In this document: positions 7,687 through 16,260 of the stretch, one piece after another
Layout: every line of letters starts with the position of its first letter
How positions within the stretch are numbered: the stretch's first letter is position 1
NCBI GenBank assembly: GCA_964607515.1
Contig: CAZSKU010000011.1
Location: 10,997-74,996 of the forward strand
Direction of reading: 5' to 3'
Length of the DNA: 64,000 nucleotides
Source: UBA6080 sp964607515
GTDB lineage: Bacteria; Fermentibacterota; Fermentibacteria; Fermentibacterales; JCC-6
Program-made: the position numbers and the translations under genes
The notes under the pieces: generated by a model
The model's input: only the letters and a program-made list of their open reading frames with translations
Databases searched by the model: none
Told to the model about the DNA's origin: nothing

Positions 7687-9072
7687 CTATCTGAAAATGC
7701 CACGGAACACGTCCTTCACCTCGGGAACGCCTCCCTGAAGGATCATGTAGCCGTCCGGGGGCTCGCTCTCGGTGATATCACCGCCGATGGGGGTCTGCAT
7801 GAGCCTTTTGACCTCCTCGTGGCCGTCCGCCGCGGCAAGCGCCCAGCAGAGCTTAACGTAGGCGGCCTCCGGCAGCATGTTTGCCAGGGGCACCACGCCT
7901 CTCTCCATGAGAAGCCTTCCGGTGTCGTAGACGTACATCTGGGTGTATCCCCAAAGGGTCTGAACGGTCATGTAGACGTGGACTCCCGCCTCTGTCGCCC
8001 GTCGCAGGGGCTCGTAGAGGGGCTTGTTCACGTGTCCCAGCCCGGTGCCGGCGATGATGATGCCCTTGTAGCCGTGGTCCACCAGGCTGTCTATGATGTC
8101 CGGCTTCATGTTGGGGTAGTAGTAGACTATGGACACCCTTTCATCGAAAACCGGCCTGATGTCGGGCTTTCGGGATGGATCGCGCCTCCGGTAGTCGTCC
8201 TTAAGGTACGTGAAGGAGTCCCTGTCCACCATGGCCAGGGGCCGGTCGCCGATGGTTCTGAAGGTGCTCCTGTAGCTGGAGTGCATCTTCCTCACCCGGG
8301 TTCCCCGGTGCAGAAGGCCGTACCGGTCGCTGGTGGGGCCGAACATGCACACCATCACCTCCGCGGCGTCGCAGTAGGCGGCGGTGCGGGTGGCGTGGAT
8401 CAGGTTCAGGGCGGCGTCGCTGGAGGGCCTGTCGCTGGAGCGCTGGCTGCCCACCAGCACCACCGGAACCGGCAGGTTCTGGCACATGTAGGTGAGAATC
8501 GCCGCGGTGTGGTGCAGGGTGTCGGTGCCGTGGCCGATGACAATCCCCGCAACCCCCTTCTCTATCTCCCGGGCTATCCCCTCGGCCAGGGCCTTGTACT
8601 GGACCGGACCCATGTCCTCGCTGAATATCCCGAAGAGTTTCTCCGTCTCAAGGTTGCAGATGTCCGCCAGCTCCGGCACGGCGCCGTAAAGCTCCCCCGG
8701 GCTGAAGGCCGGGATCACCGCTCCGGTCTTGTAGTCCAGCCTGCTGGCGATGGTGCCCCCGGTTCCGAAGAGCATCACCCTGGGGTGGGCGGGATCGTTA
8801 GGAAACTGCTGCTCGGGGATGTGGTAGTTGGCCTTACGGGAGCCCCGGACCGTTACTCCGTCAATGGATTCCGCCTTGACTCCGATGTTGTACCCGGTGG
8901 CCAGTTTCAGAACCAGGTGGTACTCGTCGGCGGTCTCGCTCCGGGGAAGCACCACCCCCTCGAAGGTGTTGGGGCCGGCTGTTATCGCCACGTCATCCCA
9001 TACCTTTATGCCCAGCCTCTCCATGACGGCCCGGGCGGGATCCCTGTAACCCTTGAAGGAGTCGTCGTTCAT
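7687..9072 (-). CDS. gatD: glutamyl-tRNA(Gln) amidotransferase subunit D (archaeal-type GatD)
   Basis: A 461-residue protein with an N-terminal beta-barrel-like segment (about 20-85) that plain L-asparaginases lack, followed by an asparaginase domain. Catalytic motifs are GTGGTIAS (103-110, the first Thr as nucleophile) and HGTDT (181-185). GatD releases ammonia from glutamine for GatE, which converts Glu-tRNA(Gln) to Gln-tRNA(Gln) in archaea. Family length (about 420-460) and the N-terminal domain support GatD over AnsA/AnsB. GatE is not in the window. It lies between rpoN (10-base gap) and the PF04008 gene. An asparaginase-only function remains possible if gatE is absent from the genome. 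Confidence 0.8.
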   Translation of the reverse strand: MNDDSFKGYRDPARAVMERLGIKVWDDVAITAGPNTFEGVVLPRSETADEYHLVLKLATGYNIGVKAESIDGVTVRGSRKANYHIPEQQFPNDPAHPRVMLFGTGGTIASRLDYKTGAVIPAFSPGELYGAVPELADICNLETEKLFGIFSEDMGPVQYKALAEGIAREIEKGVAGIVIGHGTDTLHHTAAILTYMCQNLPVPVVLVGSQRSSDRPSSDAALNLIHATRTAAYCDAAEVMVCMFGPTSDRYGLLHRGTRVRKMHSSYRSTFRTIGDRPLAMVDRDSFTYLKDDYRRRDPSRKPDIRPVFDERVSIVYYYPNMKPDIIDSLVDHGYKGIIIAGTGLGHVNKPLYEPLRRATEAGVHVYMTVQTLWGYTQMYVYDTGRLLMERGVVPLANMLPEAAYVKLCWALAAADGHEEVKRLMQTPIGGDITESEPPDGYMILQGGVPEVKDVFRGIFR

Positions 9073-9082
9073 TGCGGTCCCC

Positions 9083-10516
9083 TCAGAATCTCCGCCTTCT
9101 CCTGGCGGATTCGATGCCCATCTCCATCCTGTAGTTGGCGACGGTGCGGCGCTTGACGGGCATACCCATGTTTCTCAGCACCGTGGAAATCTTTTCGTCG
9201 GACAGCGGCGCTCCGGGATTCTCCTGACTCACCAGCCTGCGGATCTCCTCCCTCACCCTGGCCGCCGAAGCGTCGGTCTCGCCGCTCCCCGCAGCCCGGC
9301 TGAAGTAGAACTTCATCTCGTGAATCCCCTGGGGGGACTGGACGTACTTGCCGTTCACGGCCCTGCTGATGGTTGACGGGTTGTAGCCCAGCGCGTCCGC
9401 CGCCTGCTGAAGTGTGAGGGGCCTGAGGAAGTCAACCCCGTGCTCCAGGAAATCGCTCTGGGCCTCAACCAGGAACCTTCCAATCCGGAGAACCGTGTCC
9501 TGGCGCTGGGCTATGGCCCTGATGAACCATCCCGCCCTCCGGAACTTGCCCTTCACGTAGTCCCTCTCCACCGGCGAGGTGGAGGGCGACTCCAATATTC
9601 TCCGGTTCCTCTCGCTGATATGGAGCCTTGGAAACCTTCCGTCGTTCAGGAACACCACGAACCCCTCGTCGGTCCTCTCGATGATCAGGTCCGGAATCAC
9701 CACGGAATTGGTATCCGGGGTGAAGTCCGCCCCGGGCCACGGGTTCAGGGACAGGATCACCGACGCGGCTTCCTCCACCCGGGCTGGGGTCACCCCAAGG
9801 GCCCGGGCCATGGCTGGTATCCTTCGGGCCGCCAGGTCGTCGAAGTGCCGGTCGAGGATGGTGAACTCCAGGGAATCCTCCCGATACCCGGCCGCCGCAA
9901 GCTGCACCTTCAGAGCGTCCTGGGCGGAGTACTGCCCCACGCCCTGGGGCTCCAGGGTCCTCACCAGGTCAAGGGCCCGGTAGAGCATCGAAGGGTCTCC
10001 CTCCCACCCCTGGAGGAGTTCCTGCTCTCCGAAGCACAGAAGGCCGTGCCGATCCAGGGAGTAGATGACGTACGCCGCCGCCTCCTCCACCCCGGGACCG
10101 GGGCCGAGGTTCTGCACCTGGCGGATCAGATGCTCCGAAAGGGTGGTCCTGCTCTCGGGCTCGGGCCTCCAGGGGTCCTCGTCCTGATACACGCCTCCGG
10201 AGGGCAGCTCACCGGCGTCCTCCTCCAGCTGCCTCAGGATGTCCATGGTGTCCTCCTCGGCTTCGTCCTGCCTGGAGGGCTCTCCCTCGGTGTCCTGTTC
10301 GGGGGGTGACTCGGGTTCGGGTTCCTCGGCGCCGGAGGCTGTTGGATCGACTTCCTCCAGGAGAGGATTGTCCGACAGCTCCTGCCTTATCAGGGCTTCC
10401 AGCTCCACCGACGAAAGCTGGAGCATCTCTAGCTGCTGCCGGAGGGTCTGGGTCATCACGAGCCTCTGGGACTGGGTCAGTTCAAGCTGGGGCCGCATCT
10501 CGTGCCTGGGGGTCAT
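9083..10516 (-). CDS. rpoN: RNA polymerase sigma-54 factor
   Basis: A 477-residue sigma-54. Region I is the Gln/Leu-rich start (LELTQSQRLVMTQTLRQQLEML region), region II is acidic (about 60-115), the core-binding domain follows, and the C-terminus carries the HTH segment ('TLQQAADALGYNPSTISRAV') and an RpoN box (KRRTVANYR). It directs transcription from -24/-12 promoters together with AAA+ activators, none of which is in the window. It starts with ATG at 10516 in an ATGA junction with lptB; the lptB-rpoN pair is also conserved in Proteobacteria. A candidate target promoter lies at 20321-20334. Confidence 0.93.
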   Translation of the reverse strand: MTPRHEMRPQLELTQSQRLVMTQTLRQQLEMLQLSSVELEALIRQELSDNPLLEEVDPTASGAEEPEPESPPEQDTEGEPSRQDEAEEDTMDILRQLEEDAGELPSGGVYQDEDPWRPEPESRTTLSEHLIRQVQNLGPGPGVEEAAAYVIYSLDRHGLLCFGEQELLQGWEGDPSMLYRALDLVRTLEPQGVGQYSAQDALKVQLAAAGYREDSLEFTILDRHFDDLAARRIPAMARALGVTPARVEEAASVILSLNPWPGADFTPDTNSVVIPDLIIERTDEGFVVFLNDGRFPRLHISERNRRILESPSTSPVERDYVKGKFRRAGWFIRAIAQRQDTVLRIGRFLVEAQSDFLEHGVDFLRPLTLQQAADALGYNPSTISRAVNGKYVQSPQGIHEMKFYFSRAAGSGETDASAARVREEIRRLVSQENPGAPLSDEKISTVLRNMGMPVKRRTVANYRMEMGIESARRRRRF

Positions 10517-11241
10517 AGCCTGAATTTCTCCCCGAGGTAAATCTTCCTGGCCTCCGGATCCTCCGCCAGCTGGGCGGCCGACCCGGAGATGAGGATGCGT
10601 CCGTCGTACATGATATAGGCCCGGTCGGTTATTGCAAGGGTCTCTCTGACGTTGTGGTCTGTGATCAGCACCCCGAGCCCCATCCTGGCCAGCCCGGCCA
10701 CTATCTCCTGAATCTCGTTGACCGCGATCGGGTCAATCCCCGCGAAGGGCTCGTCCAGGAGCATGTAGCCGGGGCGGGTCACCAGAGCCCGGGCGATCTC
10801 CACCCTTCTCCTCTCCCCGCCGGAGAGGGTGTACGCCTTCTGGGCCGCCAGGTGGGCCACCCCAAGGTCCCGAAGCAGACCGTCGCACCGCCTTCGTCTC
10901 TCCTCCCGGGAAAGCTTCATGGTTTCCAGGATGGAGAGAAGGTTGTCCTCTACGCTCATCTTCCTGAAGACGCTGGACTCCTGGGACAGGTATCCGATCC
11001 CCAGCCGGGCCCGGCGGTACATGGGCATGCCGGTGATTTCCCGGCCGTCCAGCCAGACGGTTCCCGAGTCGGGCCGGATGAATCCCACCATCTGATAGAA
11101 AGTGGTTGTCTTCCCGGCGCCGTTGGGCCCCAGAAGTCCCACTATCTCGCCGGGATGAACCTCGACGCTGACGCCGTCCACCACCCGGCGTTTCCGGTAG
11201 GCCTTCACCAGGTCCCTGGCCTGCAGCATTCTGTCACTCAC
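10513..11241 (-). CDS. lptB: LPS export ABC transporter ATP-binding protein LptB
   Basis: A 242-residue ABC ATPase. Walker A GPNGAGKT (38-45), signature LSGGERRR, Walker B with Glu in LLDEPFAGIDP, switch His in 'LITDHNVRETL'. This is the LptB pattern, including 'GIGYLSQE' and 'AYIMYDGRIL'. It powers LptFG, which extract LPS from the inner membrane; lptF/G are not in the window. It starts with GTG at 11241, overlapping lptA by eight bases, and overlaps rpoN by four. Confidence 0.92.
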   Translation of the reverse strand: MSDRMLQARDLVKAYRKRRVVDGVSVEVHPGEIVGLLGPNGAGKTTTFYQMVGFIRPDSGTVWLDGREITGMPMYRRARLGIGYLSQESSVFRKMSVEDNLLSILETMKLSREERRRRCDGLLRDLGVAHLAAQKAYTLSGGERRRVEIARALVTRPGYMLLDEPFAGIDPIAVNEIQEIVAGLARMGLGVLITDHNVRETLAITDRAYIMYDGRILISGSAAQLAEDPEARKIYLGEKFRL

Positions 11242-12277
11242 GAAAGTCTCCGCTCCAGCTGTAGGTGCCCCGAACGGTGCCCCAGGCGGTCACCCGGTCC
11301 AACTCCCCCTCCAGGAACCTGAGCACCAGGTCCTCCGCGGTGATGGTGTTGGCCTCGGCCCGGGCCTGCCCCGAGTTCACGGCGGTGAGGGTGGCGGTTC
11401 CCGACAGGTGCAGGGAGTCCAGCTCCGTCTCTTCGCCGGGGAGGAAACCGAAAAACGCCCTCTGGGAACTGAACTCCACGGTGGAGGTGTCCGCCCGGGC
11501 CAGGTTTCCCCGGGCGTTGCCCTCTATTCTCAGGGACTCGAGGTCTCCTCCGCCCAGGTGGATCTCCATCCAGTCGCCTTCCAGCACCCCCTCGGGGGCT
11601 TGCACCAGGGGCGATCCCACCATTTCCAGCCTCTCCTCCTTCCCGAAGTAGAGCAGGTATTCCCCGGAAGCGGTGAACTCCCTGGCGGGCATCAGAAGCA
11701 GGGCGTCCCCCTGGGCTTCCGCCCTTTCGTCATCCAGAAAGAACTCCAGCCTCTGGGCGGTTATGGTCAGGGAATCGCCCCCCTCCACCCTTCTCAGGAC
11801 CGGCTCGCTGGTCACGAACAAGCTGCCCCTGTCGCTGTCGTAAAGGGCGTACTCCCCGGTGACCACTCCCAGCCAGTCGCCGGTCATTGACACGCCCCCG
11901 AGGGCCGTGGCCTTCCCGGCAAATCTGAACCAGGTGATCCTGTCCGCCCGAATAATGCTTTCGCCGTCGTCGAGAACCGCGTTTCCCGTGAGCAGAAGAA
12001 GCCCCTCGGGCCGGGAGTAGGATAGGTAGCCGCCCGTGGCGGTGACCGAATCGTGGGTCACCCTCACGTTGTCCCTGAACTCCGCCAGCTCCTCGTCCTC
12101 GTGAAGGGTGGCGGACTCGGAGGTTACCGTAACCTCGCCGTCGGTGACGTTCACGTTTTCCCGGAGCTCCAGCACCGTAGTGCCGTCCTCGGACTCGGTG
12201 GTCCAGGCCCGCAGGGCGGTTACCGTGAAGACCCCCGCCGGGGCCGCCGCCGCCAGAAAAAGCAGCATCCTAATCAA
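11234..12277 (-). CDS. lptA: LptA/OstA-like periplasmic LPS transport protein
   Basis: A 347-residue secreted beta-rich protein. A hydrophobic signal sequence (LLFLAAAAPAGVFTV) precedes repeated OstA-type strands such as 'GEVTVTSESATLHEDEELAEFRDNVRVTHDSVTATGG' (described, not continuous core). It is nearly twice the length of E. coli LptA, so it probably has two OstA jelly-roll modules and could span more of the periplasm. It starts with TTG at 12277, overlapping the end of lptC by eight bases; an ATG three codons later is an alternative. Function is assigned from fold pattern and from lptB and lptC on either side. Confidence 0.75.
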   Translation of the reverse strand: MIRMLLFLAAAAPAGVFTVTALRAWTTESEDGTTVLELRENVNVTDGEVTVTSESATLHEDEELAEFRDNVRVTHDSVTATGGYLSYSRPEGLLLLTGNAVLDDGESIIRADRITWFRFAGKATALGGVSMTGDWLGVVTGEYALYDSDRGSLFVTSEPVLRRVEGGDSLTITAQRLEFFLDDERAEAQGDALLLMPAREFTASGEYLLYFGKEERLEMVGSPLVQAPEGVLEGDWMEIHLGGGDLESLRIEGNARGNLARADTSTVEFSSQRAFFGFLPGEETELDSLHLSGTATLTAVNSGQARAEANTITAEDLVLRFLEGELDRVTAWGTVRGTYSWSGDFRE

Positions 12278-12839
12278 TTCCGGTGACCTCTCCGCTGTAG
12301 ATCCCCTGGAAAGACTGGCTCACGGTAACGTCCCCGACGGCTCCCAGCCCGGTGCTCAGGGTGACGCCCCTGCCCCGGAGAACCGTCACGCCCTCCACAT
12401 CCGGCACAGTGAACACCGCCAGGCAATCCGTGTAGAAGACGCCCAGGGAGTCGTCCCATTCCAGGAGATCGGTCTCCAGCCTTCGACCCCGGACGTTCTC
12501 CGCTACTACGGATCCCCAGAGGACCGTCCTTCCGGTGTTCAGACCGGCCCGGCCGGAGTCGGAGGTTACGGTGCTCTCCGGAAGGTTGTCCTGAAAAAAA
12601 GTGAGCCTGACCCCGCTGAGGGTCACCACACTGTCGTCCTCGAGGTAGACCGCCGTGTCCCCGGCCAGGCTCCAGGCCCGGTCCGGCCCCTCCGCCTGGG
12701 TCAGCCGGAAATCCGACACGGTCTGGACCTTTCCGGACTCCTGGGAAACGGCCCCGGGGGCTTCACCGCAGGACAGCCCTGAAAGCAGGGCTGCGGCCCC
12801 AGCGATCATGAAACCAGATCCACTGCTCGGGTTCCTCAA
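12270..12839 (-). CDS. lptC: LptC-like LPS transport protein, apparently a lipoprotein
   Basis: A 189-residue protein in the lptC position. It has a lipobox-like LSGLSC near residues 19-24, then a beta-rich LptC-like region (ExGxxxWxLxGDxAVY-type strand, 'VTLSGVRLTFF', 'TSDSGRAGLNTGRTVLWGSV'). LptC is normally held by an N-terminal membrane helix; a lipid anchor would be different. The TTG start at 12839 supplies a basic n-region (MRNPSS) but overlaps the acyltransferase gene by 77 bases; an ATG at 12809 shortens the overlap to 47 yet leaves an uncharged signal. The start is therefore uncertain. Confidence 0.6.
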   Translation of the reverse strand: MRNPSSGSGFMIAGAAALLSGLSCGEAPGAVSQESGKVQTVSDFRLTQAEGPDRAWSLAGDTAVYLEDDSVVTLSGVRLTFFQDNLPESTVTSDSGRAGLNTGRTVLWGSVVAENVRGRRLETDLLEWDDSLGVFYTDCLAVFTVPDVEGVTVLRGRGVTLSTGLGAVGDVTVSQSFQGIYSGEVTGID

Positions 12840-13659
12840 CGATCCACTCCCCGATTCTTGCGTTGAAAACTCCGGTAAGCGCCTCCGCCCCGCCGGGCCC
12901 CTGGAATTCCCGGGTGTCCACCGGCGGGTCCATCTTCAGAAGGTACTCCATTCCAACCCTTCTTATATGAAGCGTCAACGCGGGAACTCCAAACCTCAGA
13001 CAGATGGACGCCGGCCCGGTGGGGGTCAGGGCGGGCACCCCCAGGAACGGGACGAAACTCCCCTCAACCGCCTTGGTTTCCTGGTCTATGAGAATCCCCA
13101 CCGCGGTGTTGTCCCGCAGGGCCCGCATGAGCTTGGCCGCGCCCCGGCCACGGTCTATGGTCTTTACCCCGAAACGGCCCCGAAGCCGGTCCAGCTCCCG
13201 GGATACCCTGGGATTCCAGAGCTTTCTGCCCACTATTCCCACCCGGTGCCCCATAAGGGTCACCGCCCTGGGGATCAGCTCCCAGGAGGAGTAATGGGCG
13301 GTCACCACCACCGCCCCCCTGCCCAGGGCCATCACTCCGTCCAGGTGCTCTGCCCCCTCCATCCTGACCACCCTGCGGAAGAGTTCGTCGTCCCTGGACG
13401 AAAGGTGCAGGAAGTCCAGCATGCCCCCTGCCATGTGCCGGTAGACCCTGGCCGGGTTCACCGAAAGCCCCATCGGGTCCGCCACCAGACGGATGTTTTT
13501 TGACATGAAACGGTTGGACCGGCCTGGAATCAGGGCTGCCAGCCTTCCCGCCAGACCCGCCGCCGCCCAGCCCAGCCTTCGGGGAAGCCGTGAGCCGAAC
13601 CCCATCAGAGCCCTCATCAGGGCGGGTTCCACAAAGCCGTGCCTGAAGGAGCGGAGCAA
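12763..13659 (-). CDS. lysophospholipid/lipid A acyltransferase (LpxL/HtrB family)
   Basis: A 298-residue membrane-associated acyltransferase. The catalytic HX4E motif is H122-YSSW-E127; the segment 'GVLIDQE'-like (here AVGILIDQETK) and 'FLGVPALTPTGPASI' follow, as in LpxL/LpxM. It adds a secondary acyl chain to Kdo-lipid A or a related glycolipid at the inner membrane. It starts with TTG at 13659, three bases after kdsD, with AGG spaced upstream. Its place between Kdo synthesis and Lpt genes supports a role in lipid A maturation. Which position is acylated cannot be told. Confidence 0.85.
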   Translation of the reverse strand: MLRSFRHGFVEPALMRALMGFGSRLPRRLGWAAAGLAGRLAALIPGRSNRFMSKNIRLVADPMGLSVNPARVYRHMAGGMLDFLHLSSRDDELFRRVVRMEGAEHLDGVMALGRGAVVVTAHYSSWELIPRAVTLMGHRVGIVGRKLWNPRVSRELDRLRGRFGVKTIDRGRGAAKLMRALRDNTAVGILIDQETKAVEGSFVPFLGVPALTPTGPASICLRFGVPALTLHIRRVGMEYLLKMDPPVDTREFQGPGGAEALTGVFNARIGEWIVEEPEQWIWFHDRWGRSPAFRAVLR

Positions 13660-13662
13660 GAT

Positions 13663-14619
13663 CTACCTGACGCCTTCCCTCAGGGCATCGTGCAGGTAGA
13701 GGATTCCCCGGGGTCTGCCCTCCGGGTCCACCGCCACAATGGATGTGATGCCCCGTTTCTCCATCGCTGCCACCGCTACGGAGGCCAGGTCCAGGGGCGA
13801 GACCGTGGCCGGGTTCCTCACCGCCACCTCGGAGAGCTTCAGGTTCAGGATATCCGCCCTGTTCTTCATCAGCCTTCCCAGGTCGCCGTAGACGAAGATT
13901 CCCGAAAGCCTTCCCCGGCCGTCGGTGGTGATGCAAACTCCCCGATGTCCCGTCATGATCTCCACCGCCTCGGTGAGGGGCGCGCCTTCCGGAGCCAGGG
14001 GCAGCGGTTCCGGGATCATCAGATCCCTCACCCGGAGGAGCAGCTTCCTGCCCAGCACCCCTCCGGGATGCACGTGGGCGAAGTCGTCCGGAGAAAACCC
14101 GTTCAGCCGCAGCAAAGCCATTGCCAGGGCGTCCCCCAGGGCCATCATGGCGGTGGTGCTGGCGGTGGGGGCCAGGTTGTAGGGGCAGGCCTCCTCCCGG
14201 TCAGGCAGCAGTAGCAGAACTCCGGAAGCCCGGGCCAGAACCGAGTCCCGGCGGGACGTGATGGAGACCACGGGAATCTCCAGCCGGCCCAGAGCCGGCA
14301 GCATTGCGGCAATCTCAGGGGTCGCGCCGCTTTTGGAAAGCACCAGGGCCGCATCGCCCCTGGCCAGTATGCCTATGTCCCCGTGGATCCCTTCCGCCGG
14401 GTGCAGAAAGTACGCAGGTGAGCCTGTGCTGGTGAGGGTGGCGGCGATCTTGCGGGCCACTATCCCCGATTTTCCCATGCCGCACACGACGATCTTGCCC
14501 CGGGCTCTGCGAAGCACCTCCACCGCGGCATCGAAAGAACCGGAGTTCAGGCTCAGGGTCTCCCGGAGCCATTTCTCCTCGATCTCCATAACTCGCCGGG
14601 CCTCGTCGAAACTGCTCAC
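13663..14619 (-). CDS. kdsD: D-arabinose-5-phosphate isomerase (SIS plus two CBS domains)
   Basis: A 318-residue KpsF/GutQ-type enzyme that converts ribulose 5-phosphate to arabinose 5-phosphate, the first step of Kdo synthesis. The SIS domain (about 25-175) shows 'VVCGMGKSGIVARKIAATLTSTG', 'DIGILARGDAAL..SKSGATPE' and 'HPGGVLGRKLLLRVRDLM'; two CBS repeats follow to the end. The GTG start at 14619 overlaps the kdsC stop in a GTGA junction; a longer frame upstream is shadow. It works with kdsA, kdsC and kdsB in the same operon. Confidence 0.9.
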   Translation of the reverse strand: MSSFDEARRVMEIEEKWLRETLSLNSGSFDAAVEVLRRARGKIVVCGMGKSGIVARKIAATLTSTGSPAYFLHPAEGIHGDIGILARGDAALVLSKSGATPEIAAMLPALGRLEIPVVSITSRRDSVLARASGVLLLLPDREEACPYNLAPTASTTAMMALGDALAMALLRLNGFSPDDFAHVHPGGVLGRKLLLRVRDLMIPEPLPLAPEGAPLTEAVEIMTGHRGVCITTDGRGRLSGIFVYGDLGRLMKNRADILNLKLSEVAVRNPATVSPLDLASVAVAAMEKRGITSIVAVDPEGRPRGILYLHDALREGVR

Positions 14620-15092
14620 CGCCTGGCCTCCAGTATCATTTCCGCCACTTCCCTGACCGCTCCGCCCCCGCCGGGGGCGGACGACTTCAGGGAGCAAACC
14701 TCGAGGACCTCCGGGCATGCGTCGCACGGACAGGCGGCAACCCCCGCCAGTTCCATGGCCGCCAGGTCGTTCCGGTCATCCCCCATGAAAAGAGCCTCTT
14801 CCGGGGAGACATGAAGGAAGTCGCACAGCTTCAGAAGGGCCTCCTCCTTGCGGCGGCATCCCAGGGCCAGATGCGGGATTCCCAGGTCAGCCGCCCGGCG
14901 CCGGGTGGCCGGGAAGTCCCGGAGGGACACCAGTGCAACCTCCAGACCCGACCTCAACAACCCCATGACGCCCTCTCCGTCCCGGGCGGAAAAAAACTGG
15001 CTCACACCGTCGGGACCGTACAGAAGTCTTCCGTCGGTGAGGGTTCCGTCCACGTCCAGACACACCAGCCTGATCCTTGAGAGCTCAAACAT
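14616..15092 (-). CDS. kdsC: 3-deoxy-D-manno-octulosonate 8-phosphate phosphatase
   Basis: A 158-residue HAD phosphatase without a cap domain. Motif I is DVDGTLTDG (nucleophile Asp14 region), motif II is 'SLR' and motif IV is GDDRNDLAAM. The 'GREFFSARDGEG'-like stretch (here SQFFSARDGEGVMGL) is typical of KdsC. It removes phosphate from Kdo-8-P to give Kdo. A 49-base gap separates it from the GNAT-like gene, the longest internal spacing between Kdo genes, with a G-rich ribosome-binding site just upstream. Confidence 0.9.
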   Translation of the reverse strand: MFELSRIRLVCLDVDGTLTDGRLLYGPDGVSQFFSARDGEGVMGLLRSGLEVALVSLRDFPATRRRAADLGIPHLALGCRRKEEALLKLCDFLHVSPEEALFMGDDRNDLAAMELAGVAACPCDACPEVLEVCSLKSSAPGGGGAVREVAEMILEARR

Positions 15093-15141
15093 CTCGCGTC
15101 CCCCCCCGGAGGTTTTCGCTTCCCGTCGCCACAGAAGCCCG

Positions 15142-16260
15142 TCAGAGGCTTTTCCAGTAGACCCTGGAGCGTCGGTGCAGCCTCTTGTCGTAGAACTTCC
15201 ACTGGGCCTGGATCCTGGTGTTGTTTTCCAGCTCCCTGTTGCTCTCGGCGTGGGTCATTCCCCGGGCCAGGGCGGAAAGACCCATCTCGTAGCTCATGAG
15301 CAGGTCCACCCCCTTGCCCTGGTACTCCGGCAGCACTCCCGCCAGGTAGAAGTCCAGAACCCTGCTCTTCTTCATGCCCCTTAGTATGTGGAGGAATCCC
15401 AGGGGCAGCAGCCTTCCACGGGCCTTCCTGAAGGCATCGGTGAGGCTGGGCATGGCGATGATGAACCCCACCACCGTGTCGCCGTCCACGGCGATCTTCA
15501 CGAACTCGGGGTCCACGTGGCCCAGATAGGTTCTTATGTAGAATCCGATTTCTTCTTCCGACAGGAGAGTGGTTCCGTATAGGTCCTTGTAGGACCGGTT
15601 GAGCACGTCGAACACCCGGGGGGCCCATTTCCCGGCGAGAACCTTCCTGTTCTTCTCGGTGACGACCCGGACGGAGGACCTGCGCCGGATAAGCTCCACC
15701 ATCCTGGTCACCTTCTCGGGCATCTCCGGGGGAACGGTTATCCTGTACTCGACGTAATCCACTTCCTTGGCGTAGCCCCGTTCCTCCAGGAAACCGGCGT
15801 ACCAGGGGGGCGACCAGCTTCCCACTATGGTGGGGTCTTCCTGGTGCCCTTCCACGAGAAAACCCGTGGAATCGTTGTCGGAAAAACCCATCGGACCCAC
15901 CACCCGGTTCATGCCCCGGCGAGACAGCCACTCCTCCACCCGGGACAGCAACAGGCCGGCGGTCTCCGGGCAGTCCGCCTCGAACCACCCGAACCTGCCG
16001 GTGCTGGAGTCGTTTTTCCTGTTGTACTCCATGGAGATAATTCCGGCCACCCTGCCGCATGGCCTACCCCGCCGGCGGGCCACCAGGAAAATGCTCTCGC
16101 AGCCGTGGAAGGCCGGGTTCCTGCGCGGATCGAAGAAGACCCTCTCCTGGGAGACCAGCTGGGGCACCCACCGGGGTTCCTCCCGATAGAGCAGGAAGGG
16201 TACCGAAATGAACTCCCTCATATCCCTTCCCGGCTCCATCTCCAGGATTTCGACTCCCAT
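15142..16260 (-). CDS. GNAT-like hypothetical protein inside the Kdo operon
   Basis: A 372-residue cytosolic protein. Residues about 1-150 carry 'MREFISVPFLLYREEPRWVPQL' and 'FFDPRRNPAF', the start of a family of about 370-400 residues seen in Bacteroidota and related phyla and annotated only as GNAT-like. The C-terminal half has an acetyl-CoA-type motif, 'YLAGVLPEYQGKGVDLLM', then 'HAESNRELENN'. ATG at 16260 overlaps the kdsA stop by one base (TGATG). The substrate is unknown; the operon suggests an envelope sugar or lipid, but this is inference. Confidence 0.6.
   Translation of the reverse strand: MGVEILEMEPGRDMREFISVPFLLYREEPRWVPQLVSQERVFFDPRRNPAFHGCESIFLVARRRGRPCGRVAGIISMEYNRKNDSSTGRFGWFEADCPETAGLLLSRVEEWLSRRGMNRVVGPMGFSDNDSTGFLVEGHQEDPTIVGSWSPPWYAGFLEERGYAKEVDYVEYRITVPPEMPEKVTRMVELIRRRSSVRVVTEKNRKVLAGKWAPRVFDVLNRSYKDLYGTTLLSEEEIGFYIRTYLGHVDPEFVKIAVDGDTVVGFIIAMPSLTDAFRKARGRLLPLGFLHILRGMKKSRVLDFYLAGVLPEYQGKGVDLLMSYEMGLSALARGMTHAESNRELENNTRIQAQWKFYDKRLHRRSRVYWKSL

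Noticed and set aside
7141..9156. A 671-codon plus-strand open frame
   Set aside because: It is antisense to gatD and the PF04008 gene, shows no domain, and arises from high GC codon bias.
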